A DNA stretch of 64,000 nucleotides from positions 31,482,036 to 31,546,035 of the forward strand of contig CM037789.1 of NCBI GenBank assembly GCA_021229015.1, given 5' to 3'. Made by a program: the position numbers and the translations under genes. Within the stretch, counting starts at the first letter, position 1. Each line of letters starts with the position of its first letter. Source of the DNA: Solen grandis (lineage: Eukaryota > Mollusca > Bivalvia > Adapedonta > Solenidae). The notes beneath the pieces were generated by a model. It worked only from the letters and a program-made list of their open reading frames with translations, was not told the DNA's origin and searched no databases. Below, piece after piece: positions 10,421-21,455 of this stretch.

Positions 10421-11103
10421 TCCAAAGACGCAACTTCTTGCAACCATTAAATGTCTTTATCATTGAGGTGCTTGAACCATTTGTAGAAAGGGATGGGGAA
10501 TGAATCAACAAGCACCTCAACGACTGCTTACTTACGACAGTTACTTGTGCTAGTGAAAACACCTCTGACCAAATAGTACAAAACAGTGGACCTGGCCAGT
10601 ATTTCACAAAACCCTTCAAAATTGAGATCTTCCTCGAAAAAAAATAAGTAGCACCAAAAAAAAAAAAAAATTACTTTTACATTATGTGCAGATGTACAAG
10701 GAAGTGTCTTCATGTTTGTCATTTGATCATTTGGTAGGTCTGGCAGTAAACCACTGCCACATATATTTTCCATATTCCTTTACAATACAGATCTTTACCT
10801 CATGAATATTCATGTTCAGACTTAAGACTTGAATATCAATTCACTGGACCCAATATTGTACATTAAACAAGAAATTTCAATCCAGTGCACACTAGAATCT
10901 GAGTTACAGTATTGTACAAGCAATCAGAAGATATCTTGATGAGATGGCTCATTCGACAACTTCTGTTGGCCAAGGCTTCAAAGAAAAGGATAAAACCATG
11001 TTGGACCATTGTTAATCCAGATCAAACCAAACACAACTTCCACATCTTCAAGGCACTGGGGAGAATCAATAAAAATCCTGATCTACTTGCAAATTACTTG
11101 TAG

Positions 11104-12340
11104 TTTGATCTGGTTTATAAAAGTTGCTTAGAACATATATACAAGATAACTTAATATTTGAAAGGTTCATTCCCCTAGAGGTATATGGAAGTTCACAGTA
11201 ACTAGTAAGAGTGCTATCCTTTGTATACATGTACATAACAAACACAATTTCACAGGAATGATTTATTTACAGTCTGAATGGCATACCGATGAACTAAACA
11301 TGTAAAAAATTTAAAACAAGCGTTTTCTATGATGACTGCTTCGATCCCCTCTAGAGAAATAAGCATGTAAATGGGTTGTCTCCGTTGTAGGCACAACTCT
11401 TACTTTATTTAAATAAAAAATGAACTCATTAAGGATGAAGTCTGGCTTTTAACTTCTTTCATGTTCCATTTATTCAACTGACAATATAAAAATCAAACAC
11501 CGATGCTGACTTTCTTTGTTAGCTATTAGTGTAAGTGAATAGTGCAGACAAAGAGCTGCATCTAACTTGAAAAAAACCCAAAAAACTTTGAAACAATTGA
11601 TTACCTACGAAAATAATACAAACTAATGTAATGCTTTTTAGCATTAAGCTATCTTATGTTTATACTTTTTAGGACAATGAAAAATGGTGAATTTAATACT
11701 ACTACATAAACATATTTCTTTTATAAAAAGAATGGTTTAAAAGAAAGAAATTATAAAATGAACTTATTTCTGAAGGAGAAAGCATGTATAAAATGACCAG
11801 TTTACAACTCCACACATATACTGTCTTTTAAGACTTGACATCCCGTATGTATTAACAAATATGACAATCACATACAAAATTGAACACAATTACCACCCAT
11901 ACCAATTCCCACTCAATGTTTCAAGTTGATGACGCCGTATTCCAGACCAAATGTATGAATTTCTGGACTGAATCGTGATAAACAAAATCTGAATTTAACT
12001 TGTTTTACCATAACTTAAACTGGTGTTTACTTCACCATCTAAAGGACTGTACTCTTAATGGCATAATGGAAACAGAATAAAGAGAACACTGCAAAGTCTG
12101 AATGACTGACTTGAGGTCTTATGTAAACAGTAGTCTGATTGGCCAAATAAAGCTAGTAATGTCAACTGATTGGCTATCTTACCAGAGGTAAAGTGTTCTC
12201 TGATAGGCCAATATATACTGTCTGACACCCCATTGGCAACAATCTTTGAATTAATTTAATTGGTCATCTATGGATTCCACCTGCTATTTGATTGGCCATC
12301 TATTTACTCTTAAATGGCCGGCTATGCATATAAGCCATGA
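11104..12340. other. No gene seen; likely 3' UTR/intergenic, with an ATTGG/CCAAT motif array
   Basis: There is no credible coding frame. It lies between the convergent ends of the aminopeptidase and the minus-strand gene at 12341. Part is probably the latter's 3' UTR. Positions 12138-12295 carry six ATTGG/CCAAT motifs spaced 24-39 bp apart, apparently a very degenerate tandem repeat. Confidence 0.4.
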
Positions 12341-13498
12341 TCACTGTCCTTCTGCTGCCTTAACCTCAGTTTTTGTCTCCACTTCGGCTGTCTTAGCCTG
12401 AGGTTCCTCAGATTTTGTCTCCACTTTAGCTACCTTGGTCTGAGGTTCATCACTTGGTGCTGGAACGAAAAATGAAAGATTACATTCCCTACATGCTGTC
12501 TTTTGGTGATATTGATTGCATTTTCATCATCTGTTGTCATTTTTCCTAATCCTTGTACTAAATACAACACATCTGAATGTAATGAGACATTTTTCTCTGT
12601 GATATATTTAAAAAAAAAAAAAGCTTAGCTTCAGCCAAATAATCTCTTGCCAAACAAAACTCCATAAATATCAGCAATGTAAGAACTACACAAGCAATAT
12701 CAACACATGCAAAACCACATGTCAAACTAACAACTGCAACCAAAGGTATTTGGAAATGCTAACTAGAGCTATCACTAGAGGTGACTAATACCACCATATC
12801 CCACACCTTGTCTTCATGTATTGTGAGTGTAGGATGAGACATGATGTGACCAAGTGTGATTCCTATAGCCACTAGTCCTGTGAAGAGGGGATGTAATGAT
12901 GCTCCTGTGAAGAGGGGATGTAATGATGTGTAGGGTGCCTGGATAGCGTAGTGGTAATGCGCTTCACCTCTCACCAATGCGTCCTGGGTTCGATTCCTGG
13001 TCACGTATGTGAGAGGGTACAGTGGTCGCCCGTCCAGACACGTGAGTTTTCTCCAGGTTTTCCGGTTTCCTCTCACAATAACTACCCCATAAGTCGTGAT
13101 CACAGCCATCGAGAGTGATGATAAAGTTGTAAGAAGTTGTAAGAAGTTGTAAGAACTGGTTTCACAATCAATATAAATTAAATAAAGTTCAATGATTTGT
13201 TGCAGTGAATGCATAAATGCCCGTATTCACTAACTGGCAAAACACTAAGACAAAGGTCTAGGATCTTAAACTCTTCCTGGCCTGGTATTTAAATGAGAAA
13301 CATCCCTCTAAGTAAACAGGAACATGCCAGAAAAAAATGACCATACATTCTTTTAACTATGTACATTTGCATTTTGTACACTGAATATAAAATCAGATAA
13401 GTAACTATGGCTAGATCCATTATAAATGTCTTACCATTTCCTGCCTGTCCTTCTTCTTCCAACTTTCTTTTGGCTTCTTTCATAGCGATCCTCTTGTT
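12341..13498 (-). CDS. Unidentified Lys/Glu-rich protein, last two coding exons
   Basis: The penultimate exon is 13435-13498 and the last exon is 12341-12459, with the stop at 12341-12343. Acceptors read TGTGTTCTCCAG and TTTTTCGTTCCAG. The donor is GTAAGACAT. A single G carries over, so the phases agree. The 60 encoded residues begin NKRIAMKEAKRKLEEEGQAG, a strongly helical basic/acidic stretch. They end in a low-complexity tail in which a segment around VETKSEEPQ is repeated as VETKTEVK. The tail repeat is also visible in the DNA (two units of roughly 45 bp), so it arose by tandem duplication. No earlier exon was recognised. The gene continues to higher coordinates and may cross the assembly gap at 13755. 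I do not recognise the protein, and nothing supports a function. The splice signals and stop make a real gene end likely. Confidence 0.6.
12877..12930. repeat. 28-bp direct duplication
   Basis: CCTGTGAAGAGGGGATGTAA followed by TGATG occurs twice in tandem, immediately upstream of a family D SINE. Confidence 0.8.
12934..13200 (+). mobile_element. tRNA-headed SINE, family D, copy 2
   Basis: The tRNA-like head has an A box around GGATAGCGTAGTGGTAATGC and a B box GGGTTCGATTCCTGG. The body has GTGAGAGGGTACAGTGGTCG, CCGTCCAGACACGTGAG and a CCAGGTTTTCCGGTTTCC segment. The 3' part includes a short GTTGTAAGAA triplication. It lies in the intron of the minus-strand gene, antisense to it. Confidence 0.75.
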
Positions 13499-13754
13499 CT
13501 GGAGAACACACAACCAAGATAGAGTCACGGGACCCAAACAAATGAATCACAAGTGGATGTCAGCATCACCCAAGTCATATCCATAAATTAATCACATGCA
13601 TTTGCAATTTTCTAAATTTTTTACCAGTCATCGAAATAAACGCTTGTGTGAGCGCTCAAAAACTAAATAAGCATATAAAAGTAAGACCTGAATATATAGA
13701 GAAGGAAGCTCAAGATACATGTAACTGCTGATTTTAATGAATCACAAGTGGATG

Positions 13755-13854
13755 NNNNNNNNNNNNNNNNNNNNNNNNNNNNNNNNNNNNNNNNNNNNNN
13801 NNNNNNNNNNNNNNNNNNNNNNNNNNNNNNNNNNNNNNNNNNNNNNNNNNNNNN
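13755..13854. other. Assembly gap (100 N)
   Basis: This is exactly 100 N, the usual placeholder for a gap of unknown size. Its right edge is directly a 39-bp satellite. Its left edge (13736-13754) repeats 13541-13559 exactly, suggesting a local duplication or a misjoin. Confidence 0.99.
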
Positions 13855-14097
13855 TCGTGGTTATATTCCATATTAGGTGAGGTTATACAATTATCGTGGT
13901 TATATTCCATATTAGGTGAGGTTATACAATTATCGTGGTTATATTCCATATTAGGTGTGGTTATACAATTATCGTTGTTATATTCCATATTAGTTGAGGT
14001 TATACAATTATTGTGGTTATATTCCATATTAGTTGAGGTTATACAATTATCGTGGTTATATTCTATATTAGTTGAGGTTATACAATTATCGTTGTTA
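13855..14097. repeat. 39-bp satellite array (edge of a gap)
   Basis: Six complete units plus a partial one, each built on TCGTGGTTATATTCCATATT followed by AGGTGAGGTTATACAATTA. The period of 39 is divisible by three, so both strands stay open (minus-strand unit MEYNHDNCITSPN). This is not evidence of coding. The array starts at the gap and probably extends into it. The same unit, inverted, borders the second gap at 63955. Confidence 0.95.
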
Positions 14098-14739
14098 AGG
14101 AATATTGATTTTATGGTGTACGTGAGATATACGGTCAGAGGTGTCCGTGCAACATAACTGCCCCCTAACGTGTCACTATAACATTAGCATTTGACTCCTT
14201 GACCTTGACACTTGACACATTGGCAATAAACATTACTATTCAGTTTCTGAAAGAAAAAGGCCATGGTGACCACGGAAAACTCTTTTTTGAACCATTGATT
14301 TGATTAAAAAATAATTTAGGTCATTTGATTTAGCTGGTGACTTTCAACAACGATACTATTTGACCATCTGGTATTATATTATAGATATAATCACATTTCC
14401 CCTGCCAAACTCTTGGAAGCCTCGTTTTAAAAGGAATTGTCTTTATTTAAAAAATAATTTTGTTCATGAACTTTGAAGTTAATACACTCAATTATGATCC
14501 GCCTTTTCAGTAAAGAATTTAAAAGTTTCCATAATATAAATGATACAAGAGCCATGTTGACATGGCCATCCCCCACCGAATGCTTGCGCGTTAGAAGATA
14601 TGTTTGGAGAGTAGAATATTTCTTTTTCAAAAGAAAATCTTTGGTAATGAAGACTGATGTTTGAAGCGATTATAGATATAAAACCCATATGAAGACATAC
14701 TAATTTTGAGGTTTTCTGGTAAAATGTCAAGGTCACTTA

Positions 14740-15060
14740 AGCCTGAAATTAACAAAGGGCAATTACTAAAACATTATGAAGTGTAGAGTTATCATTCTTA
14801 TGCACTGTATTTCTCCTCATTGAGTTCTATCCACCTATGAAGTTTCAAGTTGATTTCTCATATACTTTTTGAGTTATGATCCGGACAACGATTATGCCTG
14901 AAAAATAGCAAAGGGCAAAAAATCAAAAATTACGAAAGGTAGAGTTATCATTCTTGTGCACTACACTTCTCCTCAATGAGATTTATCCACCCATGACGTT
15001 CCAAGTTGATATTTCAGATACATTTTTTCTTATGCTCCGAACAAAAAAATAAGCCTGAAG
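14740..15060. repeat. Dispersed repeat, two tandem copies of about 150 bp
   Basis: Both copies share AAGGGCAA, GTAGAGTTATCATTCTT, GCAC followed by TTCTCCTCA and TGAG, TATCCACC and CAAGTTGAT. The second unit follows the first directly, then a short AATGGGCAATAACTCAA duplicate occurs at 15068-15115. It is non-coding. Confidence 0.6.
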
Positions 15061-15293
15061 AATAACAATGGGCAATAACTCAATATTTAAACCGCAATGG
15101 GCAATAACTCAACATTTAAGCCGCAAAGTTGATGTTCAGATGACCATGTATCCAATCAGCCAGCAAAACATCGTCGTCTTATTTCATTGGGACCGGAGTA
15201 TGTTCTAACTAAATGGTGCTATTGTTGGGTGCGTGAAACACGTGAATTGACATTATTAACAACCGAAACATTATATATTGCTCGTTCTGCTCT

Positions 15294-15552
15294 GGGGGCC
15301 GTCGTGGCCGAGTGGTTACAGTCGTGGACTACAAATCTTTCAGCCCCTTACCGCTATGGGTTCGAATCCCGGTAGGGACTTCGGATTTTTCATGTGAGGA
15401 AGCCTTCCAGTTGGCTTGCGGTAGGTCGGTGGTTCTATCCGGGTACCTATGTGTACTCGGGGTCTTCCTCCATCTGTAATTAGCTGGACGTCGCTATATG
15501 ACTGAAATACTATCGCAGCGATGGTAAACCCCAATACAACAATACAACAACA
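15294..15552 (+). mobile_element. tRNA-headed SINE, family B, intact copy with target duplication
   Basis: The head GTCGTGGCCGAGTGGTTACA supplies the A box and GGGTTCGAATCCCGG the B box. The body includes TTTTTCATGTGAGGAAGCC and CGGTGGTTCTATCCGGGTAC. The end reads TGACTGAAATACTATCGCAG, then a CAA-rich tail. TCGTTCTGCTCT occurs at 15282-15293 and again at 15553-15564, a 12-bp target-site duplication that defines the element exactly. Such SINEs are transcribed by RNA polymerase III and mobilised by a partner LINE. Confidence 0.9.
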
Positions 15553-15831
15553 TCGTTCTGCTCTAGAAACATCGTACAGTTGTAAGTTGAAAGCGCTAAA
15601 TAATCTCGTAATTCTTATGTGGGCGGTTTAACGTGATTAAGTTCCGCGCAGTTTCTTTTGTGACCAAAATATTTGGCCATATATGGCCAACTGTCGACAT
15701 GATTTTATAGGAATTTTAAATAGGCGTATCTTCTTATGTCGTTTTACTTTTAATTTTCAAGCTGTGCAGCCGATTAAAGCTGTGATTGGTTTCCTGATAA
15801 AGATAGTGTTAAGTCCTGTTGAAGAGAGGTT

Positions 15832-15925
15832 CGTTTATTTGTTTGTTTGTTGGGTTTAACGTCCCATCGACAGTATGTCTACGTGAGACAGATATAGTGC
15901 CGTCACATTGCAGTATCACGCCTGA
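15832..15925 (-). mobile_element. SINE family A, 3'-end fragment
   Basis: Contains TTGGGTTTAACGTCCCATCG, GAGACAGATATAGTGCCG and TGCAGTATCACGCC, which is the complement of the family A 3' part. The head and middle are missing. Confidence 0.75.
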
Positions 15926-17528
15926 AGAGAGGCAGAAAACAGAATCTATACCGAGAATTAAATAGAGTCAAGATGATTGTTTATCGCACCCGGAAGTAAA
16001 TAAAATTATGTAGGAAAAGATCAAAATCATCAATGACAATTTACTTCCCGGCGCTCCTTCACTGATATTCTCCTTCACTGGTATTGAATTAAAATTTGTG
16101 GTGAAAATCATTAATTTTCGTCGATATTGAATTTTGTGAAATTTGTAATTAAGTCAATTTCGTTGGGATTTCAGTCCTGTAAAATGAAAAAATGAAGCTT
16201 AATCAATAAGCAGTTTTCATGGGGATTCTTATTCGCGGATTAAGTCATCAACGAAAATGACGAAAATTGTCCCCCGCGAAATTTGATGATTATTCAGTAA
16301 TACGATGTATATTTGTCCAATAGCGCACATGTTATGATGTTTGTAACCAAAAAAGGCACCTTTAGTCAAATTCTCTCTCTCTCTCTACAGTATACTGTCA
16401 AACAGATCTTAGAAGTTATCACGCGAAAAAGTTTGACCTCTTCATACTAGTGGTAAGAGTTTAACATGCGACTATGGTACCTTGACCTTTGCAGTTTAGT
16501 CTCCAATATCAATGGGGTATCTTTTTCAAAAGCAAATGCTTTACAAATTTGAGATGAAATGATCAAAGAGACCTTAAATTAAAATATAGTACCAGTAATT
16601 TTTCAACATATTGTTTCGTGACCTTCATCTTTGAGGTACTGACAAATATTTATGGGGCTCTTTTTTACTATTCATAAGCAAAATACGAGGTTTAATAGCA
16701 AAAAGTCTGTTAGATATTAAGCTATATCTCGGACAAGGTTTGAATCTATAAATAAATGAAAGTACAAATCTGACCTTATGACCTTCAACCCTAAATCATG
16801 ACCTTGTGACCGCTACCTTTGAGATACCAACCAAATTATTCCATTCATAAGTAAGAATGATACAAAGTTTTAGATAAAACCTAGCCGTTAATGGCGCGTG
16901 AAAATCTTTGAGTAAGAGAAGCAGCAGAACGTGATCACGTGTTAGGGTGAAGGGCCTTGGCGTAAATCTATCTGCACAATATGTTAACTGCAATGTGCGT
17001 GCTTGTCCTCACGTAAATACTAGAGCGCAGACTGGGTCACTTTTAGCGTTGTGTTTTACGAGTGGTTAAGTAGAAATGGTAACACTCTCAGAACAGGAAA
17101 TGCGGTCTTAGACCAAGACTGAATACCACAATAGTTTTTAGTCACATTTAATGTATATTGTCAGCTTTTTCTTTACTTTTTTTTTTTGACAGTTTCTTTT
17201 CAATTACTCCTGGACTAGATAACGTACACTACAGAGTTACTTTCTGTATAATGAATGTATCTAAATTATGTCGATACGAGAATAAAAACAAAACATCACC
17301 CGTTTGAAAATGAAGCTTTCAAGAAGTAAGATGGACAAGATTTTGATTAATAAACCAGTTTAAAATATTGCGGCCTTTTAGGCAGTGTTTATTCTAGGAA
17401 TTCCGATTTCAAGATTCAAAACCTCGTGGATGCTGTGCTCTTTAAAAACGCCCATATCATCCCTTGAAGGGCGGGGATCCCCCTATGATGTGATAGGTAC
17501 TGTGTTGTTACGTAAAGGATAGATAACA
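15926..17528. other. No gene seen
   Basis: This is AT-rich sequence with a short CT microsatellite (about 16373-16386) and a T run near 17180. I find no splice-bounded exon, no RNA gene and no element with definable ends. Confidence 0.4.
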
Positions 17529-17690
17529 AGTGCAGTTGTCTACGTCAAATAGAAACGAGCGGAGCGAGTGCACTTGTCTACGTCAAGTAGAAACGAGCGG
17601 AGCGAGTGCAGTTGTCTACGTCAAGTAGAAACGAGCGGAGCGAGTGCAGTTGTCTACGTCAAATAGAAACGAGCGGAGCGAGTGCAACTG
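17529..17690. repeat. 38-bp tandem repeat, about four copies
   Basis: The unit contains AGTTGTCTACGTCAAGTAG and AAACGAGCGGAGCGAGTGC. Copies differ by single bases. The array ends in GAGTGCAACTGCACTC, a small inverted repeat. Confidence 0.9.
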
Positions 17691-17705
17691 CACTCGTTAC
17701 CTATC

Positions 17706-18168
17706 TATGGTGACATATATCTGCCAGCCACTTATCAACTTAGCTATGTCGATATTTTTCTGAAAAAAATGTCACATATTCACTTAGTATCTGGCAAGTA
17801 GAAAACTTTCGTGTTATCCTCTTTTGTATCTTAACAGGACGAAATGTCTATTAGTGACCACTACTGCCAGCCATATATTCATACTGAACATCTCGCCTTT
17901 TTCAAGTTAATCAGTTAAATTATGTGGATAATAAGCATTTTTACACATCTAACTGAATTTGAGACAATTTTTCAGAAAAGTTTCGACATAGCTAAGTGGA
18001 TAAGTGGCTAGCAGAAATATGCCACCATACACTAGTTCTGTTTAGATACCCAAGTAGATAACTTGAAAATGTTCTACTTGCCAGATAATATCTGAATATG
18101 TGACAATTCTTCAGAATAGTTTCGACATAGTTAAGTGGATAAGTGGCTTGCAGAAATATGCCACCATT
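17706..18168. repeat. About 100-bp inverted repeats with a third internal copy (foldback structure)
   Basis: The arm at 17706-17810, reverse complemented, matches 18066-18168. Shared segments include ACTTGCCAGATA, AATATGTGACA and TCGACATAGCTAAG, then GATAAGTGGC. A partial direct copy of the second arm lies at 17945-18029. Arms are diverged by scattered substitutions. The segment can fold on itself. There are no flanking duplications and no coding. Confidence 0.7.
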
Positions 18169-18566
18169 GCTGTCATTTACTTCCACCAGATAAAGTAAAA
18201 CTGGGTTAAAATTACGGATATCTTTAAGTACGTGAGTGTTTAACTTGAACCTCCGGATTGACCACAATGACTAAGCTGCAAAACATCTACACATGTATTG
18301 GGGGAGTCTTTTCTAGAATATATGACAATACTGAAGAGAAAATGATGCACGATGTAAACTTTTGAGTTCGATTTGGATGGGTGTAGTTGATTGCCTGATG
18401 TAAAGCTTCTGAGGTTGGTATTAAGAATCTTTCCGTTTACCACGTCCGATTGTCCGAAAATACCGAATATCAAACTAATACGCCTTCATTTCAGCAAGTG
18501 TGTCTTAGTTTCAACATATTTAGTTTACATCGTTTTGGAAATAATTTTTACAACTAATTTGAATTC

Positions 18567-18687
18567 GTTTCGACGGTTCTTGAGTTGGACCAGTACTTTG
18601 CGACAGGTAAGGTCATGGAAAACTCTTGCTCCCAGTGGGGTTCGAACACTCAACCTTCTGATCGGCAGTCGAGTACGTTACCATTTG
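18567..18687 (-). mobile_element. tRNA-headed SINE, family C, copy 1
   Basis: The minus strand reads a tRNA-like head with GAAGGTTGAGTGTTCGAACC, then a body ending in CGCAAAGTACTGGTCCAACT. Related sequence is at 26936-27065 and 38938-38990. It abuts the family A copy that follows without a clear junction. Confidence 0.6.
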
Positions 18688-18868
18688 ACACCCAGTCACA
18701 TTATCCTGACCCCGGGCCAACCAGACCTGGAACTACCCTTATATGCTGAGCGCCAAGCAAGGGAGCTATACCAGTATTATTTTTAACGACTTTGGTATGT
18801 CGCGGCCGGGAATCGAACCCACAATCTCCCGAGGCGGTCACTCTAACCACTCGACCACCGTGGACGGT
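18688..18868 (-). mobile_element. tRNA-headed SINE, family A, 5' part
   Basis: On the minus strand the head TGGTCGAGTGGTTAGAGTGA and GGGTTCGATTCCCGGCCGCG are well preserved. The body runs to AGGATAATGTGACTGGGTGT and then joins a family C copy instead of its own 3' end. Confidence 0.8.
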
Positions 18869-19801
18869 ACGTAGCAAGCGTGTGTATACTGACATGGTGA
18901 GTAGAGATTATCTTTTATACATAATAAAATACACTATGATAGATAATCATAACATTACTTAAAAATAGTTTTATTATAGAATAGTAAGTATAATGAGTAT
19001 TATGTTACAAGAACATAACAGTATGGCTTATTCCATTGTCTTTGATATGTATTCTTGATATAAATACAAAATTCTTCTTCTTCTTTTTCTTCTTCTTCTT
19101 CTGTAACTATAGGAAATTACGACTGGCTTTGGTTAAAGTTTATACATCCTACATTTTCTTACATATTTAATGCTCATGCAAATCAGATTATTGACCAATA
19201 TGAAATGAACAAATATTTACCAGTTAAGGCATTTTCATCAAAATTTAGCAATGTCAAAGAAAAATTACTCTCAATCAAAAAAATATTGCTGTTTATCTTA
19301 AGGTTCTGGAATTCTAATATGTACATTTCCTGCAACTGACGAGCTTCTATAGATAGACTACTTCTTTGAAACTGGGGTTTCGAATCCCAGTAGGGTCATT
19401 TTTTTTCTTTCTACTTTTCTCTTTGAACAACAACTCATTGGATTTAGAAAGAAAAACGTGGTTAGTGTTATTTTTATACTATTTATAAGTACTTAAGTAT
19501 TTTTTGTGCATGTACCTAGGTAGATTTTAGATACTTGCTTCACTCACTGATCAATTAATTCTAAACGCCGTGGTAAAAATATATTTTTACCCATTTATCC
19601 AACAAATCAAATGTTGCAAATTTAAATATAATAATTCAGTATGTTTATAAACATTGTTAAAACATGTTTTAACTGTGAGTATGTAGAAAAATAACAAAAA
19701 AAAGAAAGATGTAACAAATTTGTTTCCCTTACTCAGTGCTCTTTCTTTATAATATGCAGAACTGCTAAGCCTAATCATAGTAAATAAGTTAAATATATTT
19801 C

Positions 19802-19832
<31 letters not shown>

Positions 19833-20347
19833 GTGCCAATGTGGACATAGGGGTTTATAATTAAAGTTACAGATGGCTAACTCATAAAACCTTTACCATT
19901 GTTTGTCTAATGTTATTATACAATCTATAATGTTGTTTTGTGGTTCTTATTACTGTGTATTAGAGTCCCAGAACCTTGGGGCATTAGATGTAGGATTGTT
20001 TTGAAATCACTGAACTCATGGACATGTTGTTCAGCAAATGACAGGTGGATATATTTCTCAAAATTTTAAATGTTCTGTCTAGGGCTTTCAATAGTTATAA
20101 GCTGTTTTGTGAAGTAAGGCCATTTGGGCAAAATGATTATACTGTGGGCTACCCCCCCCCCCCCCCCCGATACAATCAAAGACAAAAAACTAGTAAATAC
20201 TTGTAACATGTTTACATTTTTATATACATAATCATGTCTTAAGGGGCAAGTCAATGGAATCATAGAAAGTGACCGCTTAATAGAGATGGCCGCTTATACT
20301 TGTAAAATAAATTTAAATAAATAGTCAAGAAATTCCTTAAATACAAC
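18869..20347. other. No gene seen; microsatellites, homopolymers and a tRNA-like fragment
   Basis: Contains a TTC-rich run (about 19074-19100), a T run (19807-19832) and a C run (about 20151-20168). An isolated B-box-like segment, GGGTTTCGAATCCCAGTAGG, near 19375-19395 is probably a SINE relic. Confidence 0.4.
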
Positions 20348-20500
20348 TGTACATTGATTCAATAGCCAGTCGTAAATAAACATTGATAGAGGTAGTACTG
20401 TACATTGATTCAATAGCCAGTCGTAAATAAACATTGATAGAGGTAGTACTGTACATTGATTCAATAGCCAGTCGTAAATAAACATTGATAGAGGTAGTAC
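20348..20500. repeat. 51-bp tandem repeat, three near-perfect copies
   Basis: The unit starts TGTACATTGATTCAATAGCC and ends AGAGGTAGTAC. The three copies at 20348, 20399 and 20450 are essentially identical, indicating recent expansion. The period of 17 codons keeps the minus strand open, which I do not take as coding. Confidence 0.95.
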
Positions 20501-21455
20501 CAACGATGAATCATGTGTAATTTCACAATGCGGGATTTAAAAGTAACTAAAATAATCTTGCATGACAACCCAAGTGTTTTCATGAAAAAAAATGATAAAA
20601 AGAAGTAGGGACATCCAAATTAGCTGTTATAGAATTTACAGTATAGACTGTCTACAATGACCTTTAAAGTGAGGTAGAAGAAATGTCACTAAATCAGTGA
20701 GGACTATGTATAGACTATTGTTTTAGGATAAGAAATTAAGCGTTATATTATGGTTTTGTTACAGAAAAACTGTAAACGTTGTTCTTTGATATACATGTAT
20801 GTTGTTTTCGTTTGAATTCCGAGGGCAAATGTATATATGTTCACAAACAGTAAAGTTGGGACAGTTGTGGTTGATAATTACTATTGATGTTCGACAACTA
20901 ATAAAAAGTCACAACAAGCAGTCTCATTTGGTAGAAAAATAGATTGATATCATGGTCACTAAGCATATTAGACAGGGAGTCTATAGAAGATTGCATGGGG
21001 GGTGTCTTTTTTAAGACAAGGAGTCACTGTAGAGACTCTATTCCTAATTTGAGCAATATAGAAAATGGGAGGGGTAATTTAATAACTTCAGAAATGTATT
21101 ATGCTTTATAGTACGTCTGAACGCTTTACATATGTAAATTTATTGATAATTGTACAGTAGTGTGACAAAAAAAAATGTGGCTAGATTTAATTTAGCGGCC
21201 TAAATAGTCGAAAAAAGATTAGCAGTCCTGCATGCGTTTTACAAACTAGGCTAAAATAAAAAGAATGTAAACTCCTAAAATTGAGGTTTTCATAAAGAAT
21301 GTACTACCTTAAAGTAAACTTCTTGAAACTTCAAATGTCAACAGAGTGCCTATAGATTTACAATAAAACGATAACCCGACGCATATAATTACAAAAAAAA
21401 AATGTGAATACGACTAAGGCATATACTTGCATATCGCCATACATATATTAATGCA
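20501..21455. other. No gene seen
   Basis: AT-rich, with no exon-like segment, RNA gene or definable repeat. Confidence 0.35.

Noticed and set aside
13734..14027. Long open frames over the 39-bp satellite
   Set aside because: The period is a multiple of three, so open frames follow automatically. One frame runs through the N gap.
20294..20503. Repeat-peptide frame (FIYDWLLNQCT units) on the minus strand
   Set aside because: By-product of a 51-bp tandem repeat with no start or splice support.
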